DNA of 36,898 nt, taken from positions 1 to 36,898 of the forward strand of contig CAZIOW010000017.1 of the NCBI GenBank assembly GCA_964541025.1. Direction: 5' to 3'. A program made the translations under genes and the position numbers. The notes under the pieces were generated by a model that searched no databases, was not told the origin of the DNA, and was given only the letters and a program-made list of their open reading frames with translations. Positions 29,215-36,184 of the stretch are shown here, in pieces. This DNA is from JAGDXO01 sp964541025 (GTDB lineage Archaea > Thermoplasmatota > Thermoplasmata > Thermoplasmatales > GCA-001856825). Positions within the stretch are counted from its first letter, which is position 1. Every line of letters starts with the position of its first letter.

Positions 29215-29353
29215 ATCTCTTATCACCTACCCTCAGAATACCGCAAAATTCACAGGTACTGTTTGTACAGAAGTAAAGTGTTATGCTATTCGCAATTTCC
29301 ATAGAACATACTTTTACTGATGTCATTTCTTTCAAACATTTAGGGCATTTCAT
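29207..29353 (-). CDS. Zinc-ribbon microprotein, 48 aa
   Basis: MKCPKCLKEM with C-x2-C and YFCTNSTCEFCGILRVGD with three Cys form a small zinc ribbon. Stop and start codons overlap with neighbours by 8 and 4 bases, so it is translationally coupled. Similar to transcription-factor-type ribbons; role unknown. Part of a battery of zinc microproteins in this operon. Confidence 0.65.
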   Translation of the reverse strand: MKCPKCLKEMTSVKVCSMEIANSITLYFCTNSTCEFCGILRVGDKRYE

Positions 29354-29670
29354 TTCTCATCACTCTCCCTTTTCCTATCAGATTCTTCCATGTCCTTAAG
29401 GTTCATTTTAACATTCCTCTCCAACATTTCAATCTGCTCCTTTGAGAGCAGGACCCTCTTAGCTCTCTCCACAAAAAAACTCAGGTCTTCAAGCTCTCCG
29501 TAAGAATTCTTGTCGAATATAAGGTTAATCTGTTTCCACTCTCCATCTCTGTCCTTATAGTCCATCTTCAACATCATCACCTTCTCGTCTCCTTTTGAAT
29601 CCTCATCTCCCCTGAAACGATTACCAAAAACCACCTTCATTTCAGACTTAAACCATATTCTATAAACCAT
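29350..29670 (-). CDS. Hypothetical protein, 106 aa
   Basis: Beta-rich start (VYRIWFKSEMKVVFGNRFRG, MMLKMDYKDRDGEWKQINLI) then a helical, basic end (RVLLSKEQIEMLERNVKMNL, EESDRKRESDEK). No family recognised. The end of the gene (ESDEK, stop) and the next start form the same junction sequence that recurs at 30581 and 31297. Confidence 0.6.
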   Translation of the reverse strand: MVYRIWFKSEMKVVFGNRFRGDEDSKGDEKVMMLKMDYKDRDGEWKQINLIFDKNSYGELEDLSFFVERAKRVLLSKEQIEMLERNVKMNLKDMEESDRKRESDEK

Positions 29671-30310
29671 TTCTTACCACCTTCCAATCTACAACATCCC
29701 TTTCCTCTGGCTTCCTGTAAGGTATCCCCAGAATATCGAATATTTCCTCTTCTGACCTGACATAGACTGGCTTTCCATCTACCTCAAGGTGTCCATCCCT
29801 GAACTTCACATGGGGATTGCACTGGACTATCCAGTGTGAGAAATCGGCACTTCCAGTCCTCAACAAAAGGATGACATAGTAATCGGCTGGCGGTACGGCT
29901 ACGAAGAAGTCTATGGGGTATTCCTTCTCCTTATAGATATAGTTTATGCGGTAGTACCTCTTCCCAAATGGAGCCTTCTTTCCGTCTTTGGAAATTCTGT
30001 TGAGGTTTATGAGTCCATACTGGAGAAGTTCCTTCATGCGTTCATGCGTATAGTTGAAACATGTTAAGTTTTCATCTTTATCCACTTCCAATTCTTTGAA
30101 GTAGAAGTAATCAAGGGTACCTGTTAATGCGGAATTCTTTTGCCATACGAGTCTGGGTTCTGCGACAATCTCTATATCCCCGACAACTTCATGCCTTCTT
30201 CTGAGTGAGCCTGCAATTTCTATCTTATTGGTATAAAGGGTTAGTTTATTGATAAAATCCTTTGCCACTTCTTCGGCTTCCTTAGCGGGTATATTCTTAT
30301 TGAGGCTCAT
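29660..30310 (-). CDS. Family X DNA polymerase-like nucleotidyltransferase, 216 aa
   Basis: The palm motif is clear: IAGSLRRRHEVVGDIEIVA (about 32-50) gives GS and the metal ligands D45 and E47 in DIE (usually DxD). KEYPIDFFVAVPPADYYVIL supplies the third acidic residue D134. LLLRTGSADFSHWI matches the TGS nucleotide-binding helix of Pol beta. The fingers and 8-kDa domains of full Pol X are missing, so this is a minimal enzyme. It could fill gaps in repair or recombination, or add nucleotides to DNA or RNA. The D-to-E change at the second ligand is notable but known in viral relatives. Confidence 0.8.
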   Translation of the reverse strand: MSLNKNIPAKEAEEVAKDFINKLTLYTNKIEIAGSLRRRHEVVGDIEIVAEPRLVWQKNSALTGTLDYFYFKELEVDKDENLTCFNYTHERMKELLQYGLINLNRISKDGKKAPFGKRYYRINYIYKEKEYPIDFFVAVPPADYYVILLLRTGSADFSHWIVQCNPHVKFRDGHLEVDGKPVYVRSEEEIFDILGIPYRKPEERDVVDWKVVRNGL

Positions 30311-30584
30311 CCCTTATCACCTTCTTCCATCTCTTACTCAATTTCTCAATTATCTTTCCATCTGGTAGATAGTAGCATTTTGAGCAAAGATATACATTGG
30401 GGTCTTCCCTGTTTAATTTCTTCCATACTTTAATTTTCAACTTAGAAAGCTCTGGAAACCTATCATTCACAGGAGAAATCCAGTTCTTTTCATTGCTGTT
30501 CTCAGGATTGAACCATCTCAGGCAATAATCGCACTGGACATGAGTTGCATACCAATGCCATGATTTCTTATTTTTCAGATTCAT
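30297..30584 (-). CDS. Zinc-finger protein, 95 aa
   Basis: HVQCDYCLRWF and VYLCSKCYYLP supply two C-x2-C pairs about 45 residues apart, separated by a Trp/Pro/Lys-rich loop (WISPVNDRFPELSKLKIKV). Helical basic end (IIEKLSKRWKKVIRDEP). It overlaps the polymerase-like gene by 14 bases. Nucleic-acid or protein binding is inferred. Confidence 0.65.
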   Translation of the reverse strand: MNLKNKKSWHWYATHVQCDYCLRWFNPENSNEKNWISPVNDRFPELSKLKIKVWKKLNREDPNVYLCSKCYYLPDGKIIEKLSKRWKKVIRDEPQ

Positions 30585-30841
30585 TTCTTCTCACTCTCCT
30601 TTTTAACTTCTTTAATGAGTTCTTCCTTGAAGTTCTGCAATTCTTCCCTCACTATCTGCCTTATGAGTTTTTTGTCCTCATCATTCAGTACTGGAGTTTG
30701 TGGCACTACCAATTCGCCATCATAATAATAAAGAAGCTTATCACCATGACATACTGAGCAAGGCACAACTTCCGCTGAATTATTCGGCATAAAGGGTTCT
30801 ATGCCAGTACCATTACAGTGTGGGCATGTTTTAATAGTCAT
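30581..30841 (-). CDS. DnaJ-type zinc-finger protein with coiled tail, 86 aa
   Basis: CPHCNGTGIEPF and CSVCHGDKLLY are two CxxCxGxG-type knuckles like those of DnaJ, on a single small domain, followed by a charged helix (LIRQIVREELQNFKEELIKE). The 31296 protein has the same layout (CPHCKGTGIEPYW, CSVCGGKKLI), so they are paralogues. Possibly an adaptor for host proteins. Confidence 0.7.
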   Translation of the reverse strand: MTIKTCPHCNGTGIEPFMPNNSAEVVPCSVCHGDKLLYYYDGELVVPQTPVLNDEDKKLIRQIVREELQNFKEELIKEVKKESEKK

Positions 30842-30944
30842 TTCTTACCACCACCATGATTTCTACCATATTCTTTCCACAGCAGTACTGTATGCAGACA
30901 TCTCCTCTTAACGTCTGGACACAGTTAGAGTTTGGTGTGTTCAT
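30831..30944 (-). CDS. Small Cys-rich peptide, 37 aa
   Basis: MNTPNSNCVQTLRGDVCIQYCCGKN holds four cysteines, then a hydrophobic stretch (MVEIMVVVRN). A ribosome site (GGGAGTGGGAAGAA on the minus strand) precedes the ATG. Overlaps the DnaJ-like gene by 11 bases and the upstream stop by 4. Metal binding is plausible; function unknown. Confidence 0.45.
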   Translation of the reverse strand: MNTPNSNCVQTLRGDVCIQYCCGKNMVEIMVVVRNDY

Positions 30945-31096
30945 TTCTTCCCACTCCCTATGAACCTCTTAAAGTCAAACTCTTCATAACAGGAGAAGCT
31001 ACAAAAATAATACTCTCTTCCCTGAATGTTTACAACCTGATAGGGATGTCTCATTCTTTTGCCACAATTATCGCATATGTGAATTGTCCGCTTCAT
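30941..31096 (-). CDS. Zinc-finger microprotein, TRASH/MYM-like, 51 aa
   Basis: ICDNCGKRMRHPYQVVNIQG and YYFCSFSCYEEFDFKRF give C-x2-C then C-x3-C around a beta hairpin ending in a helix, the layout of TRASH or MYM-type treble-clef fingers in archaea. ATGA overlap with the next gene. Likely a nucleic-acid or metal-sensing partner; the exact role is unknown. Confidence 0.65.
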   Translation of the reverse strand: MKRTIHICDNCGKRMRHPYQVVNIQGREYYFCSFSCYEEFDFKRFIGSGKK

Positions 31097-31299
31097 TTCT
31101 CATCACCTTTCTTAAGCTGGATAGTAATAGTATCTCCTTCCAAAGCTTCTTCCAAAAGGAAAACAAAAACTGCAATCACAACTTCTCCGAATATTATTAT
31201 GCTATTAAAATGAAAACTTGGTATATAGTATCCCAGAAACACATCTAATTGGGTTATAACAAACAATAGAAATAAGATGAAAGGTCCAGCGTCCTTCAT
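31093..31299 (-). CDS. Two-span membrane protein, 68 aa
   Basis: Two helices (FILFLLFVITQLDVFLGYYI, about 7-26, and IIFGEVVIAVFVFLLEEAL, about 34-53) and a charged tail (IQLKKGDEK). Translationally coupled in a run of zinc microprotein genes, so it probably belongs to the same host-interaction module. No family recognised. Confidence 0.6.
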   Translation of the reverse strand: MKDAGPFILFLLFVITQLDVFLGYYIPSFHFNSIIIFGEVVIAVFVFLLEEALEGDTITIQLKKGDEK

Positions 31300-31547
31300 T
31301 TCTTATCACTCTCCCTTTTCTTCTTGACCTCTTCCATAGCCTCCTTGAAAATATCATGTAGAATAGACGTTATTTCATCCTTCATGGACTTCATAACGGC
31401 TTCATCGATGTCTGGTACCAGAATGAGTTTCTTGCCTCCGCAAACACTGCATATAGAATTTACACCTACCATTGAAGAATCATTAAAAATCCAGTATGGT
31501 TCTATTCCCGTTCCCTTACAGTGTGGACATTCCTGATAGTGTGCCAT
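31296..31547 (-). CDS. DnaJ-type zinc-finger protein, paralogue of 30581, 83 aa
   Basis: CPHCKGTGIEPYW and SICSVCGGKKLILVPD form paired CxxCxGxG-like knuckles, then a helix (AVMKSMKDEITSILHDIFKE) and a Lys/Glu end (EEVKKKRESDKK). The ATG at 31547 is chosen because GGTGAG is spaced for it; a GTG at 31553 is in frame. Confidence 0.7.
   Translation of the reverse strand: MAHYQECPHCKGTGIEPYWIFNDSSMVGVNSICSVCGGKKLILVPDIDEAVMKSMKDEITSILHDIFKEAMEEVKKKRESDKK
31297..31320 (-). repeat. Repeated gene-junction sequence
   Basis: On the minus strand GAAAAGGGAGAGTGATAAGAAATG spans the end of one gene, the ribosome binding site and the start of the next. The same 24 bases with one mismatch lie at 29351-29374, and close relatives start at 30582, 30942 and 31094. 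The genes on both sides differ, so the junction, not the gene, is what repeats. Confidence 0.6.
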
Positions 31548-31553
31548 TTTCAC

Positions 31554-31937
31554 TCACCTTCCCAATAGTAAATAGCCCTCTTCCCTTGATATGTAACCTT
31601 TTTCTGGTTTACATCCAAAGATACAGGGCATGACATCAACGGCTCCCCATAGATGGCATATCATTGGTCTAACGGGATAGATGGAACATTTGCCTTCCTT
31701 CAGGTACGGGCATGGAGCATTTTCTCCGCTTATAATCTTCAGCAAAGACTGTTTTAGGTACTCTTCATTCAGGTCATGGAATTCCAGTTTATTTTCCTCG
31801 CAGTATTTTTTCACTCTTTCCCTTTCCCCATTTGAAAATACTATTGGACCACAGCTCTCCTGACAAAGCCCCTTGCAGTGAAGGGAATCTACCTTCTCCA
31901 TGAGTTTTTCTTTTATATCCGTATGATTGCTCCCCAT
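31554..31937 (-). CDS. YkgJ-family Cys-rich (Zn/Fe-chelating) protein, 127 aa
   Basis: CKGLCQESCGPIVFS begins the cluster; CPYLKEGKCSIYPVRPMICHLW is the signature C-x-L...G-x-C-x-IY-x-x-RP-x-x-C of the YkgJ/CxxCxxCC family, and CIFGCKP closes it, eight Cys in all. These proteins bind zinc or an iron-sulphur centre; their role is uncertain. It lies in the early operon with other metal-binding genes. Confidence 0.75.
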   Translation of the reverse strand: MGSNHTDIKEKLMEKVDSLHCKGLCQESCGPIVFSNGERERVKKYCEENKLEFHDLNEEYLKQSLLKIISGENAPCPYLKEGKCSIYPVRPMICHLWGAVDVMPCIFGCKPEKGYISREEGYLLLGR

Positions 31938-31941
31938 ATTC

Positions 31942-32190
31942 TCATACCACCTTCTTTACACTGCTTATCTTTACTATTCCAGTATTTATTAGCATATATC
32001 CAAAGGTTTTATAAAGGACGGCGAGTTCAGTTTTCTTGGTGTTGGATTCACTGGTTTCAGAATATTCTTCAAGTTCTGTGAGCAAGTAATAGTCACAAAA
32101 GAGCTGTGTACCATCCTCTGTAACCACCATTTTATAACTGCCTGATTCCCGTTCAGGTCCCATTGCTTTTACAAATTCTTCCATGTTCAT
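31942..32190 (-). CDS. Hypothetical protein, 82 aa
   Basis: The ATG at 32190 is preferred to one at 32232, as GGAGGTGAAAGG is correctly placed and it overlaps the upstream stop by 4 bases. Product: MNMEEFVKAMG, a beta hairpin (YKMVVTEDGTQLFCDYY) and a helix (KTELAVLYKTFGYMLINTG). No family recognised. Confidence 0.6.
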   Translation of the reverse strand: MNMEEFVKAMGPERESGSYKMVVTEDGTQLFCDYYLLTELEEYSETSESNTKKTELAVLYKTFGYMLINTGIVKISSVKKVV

Positions 32191-32408
32191 CCTTTCACCT
32201 CCCCACTCTTTATTGGAAAGTACCCCTGCCATCTGTCCCTTCTCCTGATTTCCATCACCATTTCCTTTACATCATCTGGAATCCTGTAAGAGTACTTCCC
32301 TATAATCCTGTGGTCTGGGTATTTGGAAAGATGGACTTTGCTGTAATGACCTACACTCTTAGCCTGCCCTTTGAAAACCTTCCCACAACTGCAAACTATT
32401 ATTGCCAT
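32187..32408 (-). CDS. C2H2-like zinc-finger protein, 73 aa
   Basis: The ATG at 32408 follows GGAAGGTG; an ATG at 32444 lies inside the upstream gene. CSCGKVFKGQAKSVGHYSKV with HLSKYPDH gives C-x-C ... H-x4-H, a C2H2 finger with a short first pair. A basic helix follows (KEMVMEIRRRDRW). C2H2 fingers of this type are common in archaeal virus genomes and bind DNA. Confidence 0.65.
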   Translation of the reverse strand: MAIIVCSCGKVFKGQAKSVGHYSKVHLSKYPDHRIIGKYSYRIPDDVKEMVMEIRRRDRWQGYFPIKSGEVKG

Positions 32409-32421
32409 CTCTAACACCTTC

Positions 32422-32796
32422 CTAATCCCAGTAGTCATTATCACCGTAAATTTTTAACATATAATTAATTCTGTTATCTCTGTTGTCTGATTCTTTTGGT
32501 TGTTCATAATCTCTTTGTATGATTATGTCTCCATATTTCTGTACGAGTTTCAACAGTTGTTCCAATGAATCTATGACAATCACAGGCTTATATGAATAGA
32601 CTGGTTTATTATCAGCCCTGATGAAACCAAAAAATTTCTCAAAATGAATATCGTATTCAGCAAATTCTTTCAGTATCTCTTTCTGTTCCTCTTCAAATTC
32701 TTTAAGTATTACACTTGAATTGTCAGGGGCAGAAGTATCATCAACAAAATAAGGGCTAAACATACTGCGTGAAGCTCTATCAAGTATAAACCTCAT
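32422..32796 (-). CDS. Hypothetical protein, 124 aa
   Basis: Acidic and aromatic; FEKFFGFIRADNKPVYSYKP, VIVIDSLEQLLKLVQKYGDI and IIQRDYEQPKESDN form an alpha/beta domain. No recognised motif. It overlaps the next upstream gene by 4 bases. More AT-rich than its neighbours. Confidence 0.6.
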   Translation of the reverse strand: MRFILDRASRSMFSPYFVDDTSAPDNSSVILKEFEEEQKEILKEFAEYDIHFEKFFGFIRADNKPVYSYKPVIVIDSLEQLLKLVQKYGDIIIQRDYEQPKESDNRDNRINYMLKIYGDNDYWD

Positions 32797-33164
32797 TCAT
32801 TCACCGCCCTTTCTGATTCCCAGTCAAAATACTCGAATCCCAGCCTTCTTAACATCTCGCTTACGTAAATGCCTATGTTATTCATGTCGTGAATATCGCA
32901 ATCCCTTGAACTGAAAGGCATATCCCAGAAATCGTATGACCTGAAGTAAATAAAGCTCTCACCTATCATCAGACTTATACTGTTGAGGACATACGAATTA
33001 TTGCCAGTACCAGCCAAACTTATGGATAGCATGATGGAATCGTTGTAGTTATCCAGCCAGTTGCCCCTGTAAATTACGTTTAAATCCTTGCCTTTATGCT
33101 TTGAACTGATAAGCTTCCAATCCCCATTCCCTATCTTATTTGGGATATTACTTATTGCCTGCAT
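32793..33164 (-). CDS. Hypothetical beta-rich protein, 123 aa
   Basis: Start at 33164 (MQAISNIPNK) is chosen with AGGCAGGTAAAA just upstream; 33197 is further inside the neighbouring gene. Strands: WKLISSKHKGKDLNVIYRG, SIMLSISLAGTGNNSYVLN, SLMIGESFIYFRSYDFW. No family seen. Gene overlaps at both ends suggest coupling. Confidence 0.6.
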   Translation of the reverse strand: MQAISNIPNKIGNGDWKLISSKHKGKDLNVIYRGNWLDNYNDSIMLSISLAGTGNNSYVLNSISLMIGESFIYFRSYDFWDMPFSSRDCDIHDMNNIGIYVSEMLRRLGFEYFDWESERAVNE

Positions 33165-33576
33165 TTTTACCTGCCTCTTTTCTATATACAAGTTCAAGGT
33201 TCTCTTCGAGATAGATTCTCAGGACAAACTTATTCTTCCACATATCGTAAATAAACAGGACCTCATCAAAAGCGTAATTGTTAAACTTGAGGAATTCCCT
33301 GTCATCATCATTCAGTAGTTCGCATATGTCCATTTTTGGCAATACATAGATTTCTTTTATGTGTGAGTTAGGGGATAAGGAGAGTTTTAGCCTTCTGAAA
33401 TCTTCATTATGCTGTACCTGTATCTGTATGTCGTCATTATCCATCACATAGACATATATCATATAGGATTCAGTAACCCAGTTGAGCTTGGAGGGAATGA
33501 AACGCATTAGCCAGTTACCAAATTGCTTTGTTAATGTATCTATTAGCTGTTGCCTATTTGTCTTTATGTGTGTCAT
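33148..33576 (-). CDS. Hypothetical protein, 142 aa
   Basis: Helix (QQLIDTLTKQFGNWLMRFI) then beta-rich (ESYMIYVYVMDNDDIQIQVQ) and a charged aromatic end. The form resembles the preceding protein (32793) in length and strand layout, and the two may be distant paralogues. GGAAGGCAAGAAAAA is the ribosome binding site. Confidence 0.6.
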   Translation of the reverse strand: MTHIKTNRQQLIDTLTKQFGNWLMRFIPSKLNWVTESYMIYVYVMDNDDIQIQVQHNEDFRRLKLSLSPNSHIKEIYVLPKMDICELLNDDDREFLKFNNYAFDEVLFIYDMWKNKFVLRIYLEENLELVYRKEAGKNAGNK

Positions 33577-33883
33577 TTTTTCTTGCCTCCTTCCCTGATA
33601 AAAAATCTATTTGGTTCACCCTCTCTATTTCATCCCATTTTATTTTGGTTTTGATGATGAAGTAATCGCCTTTGTTCTGGATAACAGTACGCTTATAGTC
33701 ATCTTTTATGGCTATGAATCTGTCTTTCTTTGGGGATTCAGCCTTTTCGTCTTTCTCTTTTAGCTGGATTTTCAGGGCTTTCCCAATGGATAGCGTACTT
33801 TTCATAGCGTCTGTTAAATAAAGTCTCCCTAATATTCCACTCATTAATTCTGTAAGGTTTTCTTCTTTTTTCTGCTTTGCCAT
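33554..33883 (-). CDS. Hypothetical basic protein, 109 aa
   Basis: The ATG at 33883 (MAKQKKEEN) is used because GAGGGGATGAAG is 6-7 bases ahead; 33892 and 33922 are also in frame. Lys-rich and beta-rich (DRFIAIKDDYKRTVIQN, GDYFIIKTKIKWDEIERVNQ). No family recognised; could bind nucleic acid. Confidence 0.6.
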   Translation of the reverse strand: MAKQKKEENLTELMSGILGRLYLTDAMKSTLSIGKALKIQLKEKDEKAESPKKDRFIAIKDDYKRTVIQNKGDYFIIKTKIKWDEIERVNQIDFLSGKEARKNDTHKDK

Positions 33884-33896
33884 CTTCTTCATCCCC

Positions 33897-34073
33897 TCAT
33901 TTAACCTCGTATATCCATTCATCCCCAGATTTCCTTACTGGAAGCCCGTCATGCACCGCTGTACCCTCTCTGCCGTCTCTGGTAAAAATCCTTGTTTTCG
34001 GTTTCTTTCCTATGACAACACCATCCTTAGCGATAAGGACTGTTGCCGTTATATAATCCTTTTTTGTACCCAA
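33897..34073 (-). CDS. Small hypothetical beta-rich protein, 58 aa
   Basis: Reads MGTKKDYITATVLIAKDGVV, then RIFTRDGREGTAVHDGLPVRK and a short tail. A TTG at 34073 follows GGTGGTACCA, mirroring the GGTGATACCATTATG leaders elsewhere. TTG at 34085 and GTG at 34082 are alternative starts. First gene after the operator-promoter at 34101-34126. Confidence 0.55.
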   Translation of the reverse strand: MGTKKDYITATVLIAKDGVVIGKKPKTRIFTRDGREGTAVHDGLPVRKSGDEWIYEVK

Positions 34074-34100
34074 TGGTACCACCAATCATATAATTGTTCC

Positions 34101-34126
34101 CTGAATATAAAGTTTACCGAGTAAAT
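34101..34126 (-). promoter_or_regulatory. Operator-promoter: palindrome beside a TATA box, copy 1
   Basis: On the minus strand ATTTACTCGGTAAAC (34112-34126) abuts TTTATATTC (34102-34110). It matches the site at 35051-35065 in both sequence and spacing to the TATA box. A repressor bound here would block TFB/TBP. It serves the operon starting at 34073-34085. Confidence 0.65.
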
Positions 34127-34167
34127 GGGATTAATAAAATAAAGAATTAAAATAAAAAAAATAAAAT

Positions 34168-35010
34168 TTATTCGTCAAGGTCAGGAATAAATTTCACTGT
34201 TTTATTACACTTCTTGCATACGAGCCTGTTTCCTCTCTTTCCCTGCACAACCTCCCAGTATGTTGGTAGTTTATAGTCAATATCAGATTCATACCAGTGG
34301 TATCCACAGTCATCTGTGTAAACCTGCGTGCATTTGCATACCGCTGTAATGTCGTGCTGTCCTGTAATGAATAGGTTTATGTCCTTCACCTTGAATATTC
34401 TCGGCTTCGTGTAGCCTCCTCTTATATCACTGCCGTTATGTATCTGGAGCATTATATAGGGGGATTCCTCATCCTTTTCATCCTTATAGAATGTGAATCC
34501 CTGAATCCCTTGCGATAAAATGTTGTCCCCGTTATAAGTATTGAATGTTGGAGTTACGTTCCATCCCAGTTCCTCAAGTGCTTCTGCAAAATCTTCCATG
34601 TTCTGAAGCCATGTATTGTCGTTGTCGGAAACCTTCTCGAATAAATTTTCAAGCTTCTTATTGTCATTAACCTCCAAATTTGCTCTCAAGAAGTGGAATA
34701 TGTTTAAGGTAAATTCTATACTGCCGTCTTCGTCAATATCTACCTCTAAAGATTTCAGTTTCCTAAAGTCCTTAATTAGCCTGTTCCTTTCCCAGTGCCT
34801 GCCGTAAATGTTGCCTGAATCCAGTATATTTGCTCCTGTATCTTCCGTAAGCATTTCTGCAATCTGCCTCTCCAGTTCCGTATAGTCCGCTGGGAATTTC
34901 TGCTTCGGGAATTTCCTTTCCCTGTCTATCCTGTTTGTTTCACTCAAAACTCCAACTAAAGTCTTTATTGCTTTATCTCCTGAAATTTCCTTATCCTTCT
35001 CATTCTCCAT
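34168..35010 (-). CDS. Hypothetical protein with C-terminal zinc knuckle, 280 aa
   Basis: GGTGATACCATT before the ATG at 35010 decides the start (an ATG at 35037 is in frame but lacks a site). The N-terminal half is helical and acidic (ERKFPKQKFPADYTELERQI, IKDFRKLKSLEVDIDEDG). The C-terminal third holds CKCTQVYTDDCGYHWYESD and LVCKKCNKTVKFIPD, a four-to-five Cys zinc site. No family recognised. Its promoter carries the palindromic operator. Confidence 0.65.
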   Translation of the reverse strand: MENEKDKEISGDKAIKTLVGVLSETNRIDRERKFPKQKFPADYTELERQIAEMLTEDTGANILDSGNIYGRHWERNRLIKDFRKLKSLEVDIDEDGSIEFTLNIFHFLRANLEVNDNKKLENLFEKVSDNDNTWLQNMEDFAEALEELGWNVTPTFNTYNGDNILSQGIQGFTFYKDEKDEESPYIMLQIHNGSDIRGGYTKPRIFKVKDINLFITGQHDITAVCKCTQVYTDDCGYHWYESDIDYKLPTYWEVVQGKRGNRLVCKKCNKTVKFIPDLDE

Positions 35011-35040
35011 AATGGTATCACCGATAATATAATTCATTCT

Positions 35041-35065
35041 TAAATATATAGTTTACTGAGTAAAC
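35041..35065 (-). promoter_or_regulatory. Operator-promoter: palindrome beside a TATA box, copy 2
   Basis: GTTTACTCAGTAAAC (35051-35065, minus strand) is a perfect 15-bp palindrome directly followed by TATATATTTA (35041-35050). Same arrangement as 34101-34126. Transcription would start near 35020, ahead of the GGTGATACC leader of the 35010 gene. Confidence 0.7.
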
Positions 35066-35077
35066 AAATAAAATAGA

Positions 35078-35374
35078 TTAAAATTTATTAAAATACTCGA
35101 AAACCTGAGCCAAGTAATTGCTGGGTATCTTCCCTTCTCTTAGCTTTCTCCTGATGTATGTTCTATGCTCTATTTCATGGACAATCTTTTTACCGTGTTC
35201 TGTTGCCGTATATTTCTTATGATTCTCAGTATTTCTCGTAATTCTCCTGTTGTATATTTCTTCGTAAAGTTCCAAGTAAGCCTGTTTCTCCTGTTCTGAC
35301 AATCCCAGTTTCTCCAATGTGTACATGAGCAGGGTTTTGTATCCTTCCTTCTTGGGTTTAGTTAAAGCGGTCAT
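35078..35374 (-). CDS. Hypothetical basic helical protein, 98 aa
   Basis: Helical (YKTLLMYTLEKLGLSEQEKQ, YLELYEEIYNRRITRNTEN) with a basic second half (HKKYTATEHGKKIVHEIEHR, RRKLREGKIPSNYLAQVFEY). No family recognised. GGAGGTTGAGGCA precedes the ATG. Overlaps the upstream gene by 4 bases. Confidence 0.6.
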   Translation of the reverse strand: MTALTKPKKEGYKTLLMYTLEKLGLSEQEKQAYLELYEEIYNRRITRNTENHKKYTATEHGKKIVHEIEHRTYIRRKLREGKIPSNYLAQVFEYFNKF

Positions 35375-35814
35375 TGCCTCAACCTCCTTATTATCTTATC
35401 CTCTACGTTAGCAAGCTCATTGAATATGTCCAGTTCTTCCCTGTATATGGGTATGTTGCTATTGGGTAAGTGTATCCCTTGCCTTTTCATGTCTGGTACA
35501 AATATAAATTTTAATGAATAATCGGATGGGAATATAAAAATGGATAAGCGTGTGGACGATAAGTTATGTAAATCATCAGTTGAGTAGTGGGAAACAGATA
35601 AGGTTTTCGTGGCAGTGTCTGTATTGTTCAAGGGAATAATAACCATGAATCTGTCAGTGGAATATGTACCGTCTCTGTAAGGAAAATCTATGGGTTTCAG
35701 TAGCCTTACTCCGTACCTCTCCATGTCCATATTCCCTTTAAACCTACGTACCTTGAATATGTTGTTTGAGAAATCCACGAGAAATTTATATTTAGTTTCT
35801 AACTCTTTTTCCAT
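35371..35814 (-). CDS. Hypothetical protein, 147 aa
   Basis: Starts after AAAAGGTGATAAT, a strong ribosome site. Beta-rich (YKFLVDFSNNIFKVRRFKGN, RLLKPIDFPYRDGTYSTDRF, LSIFIFPSDYSLKFIFVPD) with a helical end. Resembles the beta-rich early proteins at 32.8-33.6 kb in length and tone. Function unknown. Confidence 0.6.
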   Translation of the reverse strand: MEKELETKYKFLVDFSNNIFKVRRFKGNMDMERYGVRLLKPIDFPYRDGTYSTDRFMVIIPLNNTDTATKTLSVSHYSTDDLHNLSSTRLSIFIFPSDYSLKFIFVPDMKRQGIHLPNSNIPIYREELDIFNELANVEDKIIRRLRQ

Positions 35815-35850
35815 ATTATCACCTTTTTATAAAAATAGGAAAAGAAAAAA

Positions 35851-36174
35851 TTAATCCTTCTTCATTGGTCTTGGGGTCAGTTCTTCCCTGCCGTACTCTT
35901 TAGCCTGTTCCTGAATTATCTTCGTAAGTTCTGGTATTTTGCCAGCAAACCATAGCATTTTCATTCCAAATTCTAAAGGTTCAACTTCTCCGTGTTCTTC
36001 TACGAATTTGTATAATTGTTCCCTTACTTCTTTATTTTCCTCGCAATCGCAATATGCGTCCAGTGTCCCAGCACTGCAACCTCCATAGCAACAGTGAATA
36101 CCGTTAGGAGTATCGATTCCCAATAGCCATAGCTCTTTAGCGTCCCAGTATTCCTTATTCAGTTTCTTTTCCAT
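35851..36174 (-). CDS. Cys-rich protein, 107 aa
   Basis: The ATG at 36174 follows GATGAGGTGAAGAAC. NGIHCCYGGCSAGTLDAYCD and CEEN hold five Cys, probably a metal site, between helical parts (KELWLLGIDTP and VREQLYKFVEEHGEVEPLEF). Part of the zinc-rich early set. No family recognised. Confidence 0.6.
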   Translation of the reverse strand: MEKKLNKEYWDAKELWLLGIDTPNGIHCCYGGCSAGTLDAYCDCEENKEVREQLYKFVEEHGEVEPLEFGMKMLWFAGKIPELTKIIQEQAKEYGREELTPRPMKKD

Positions 36175-36184
36175 GTTCTTCACC

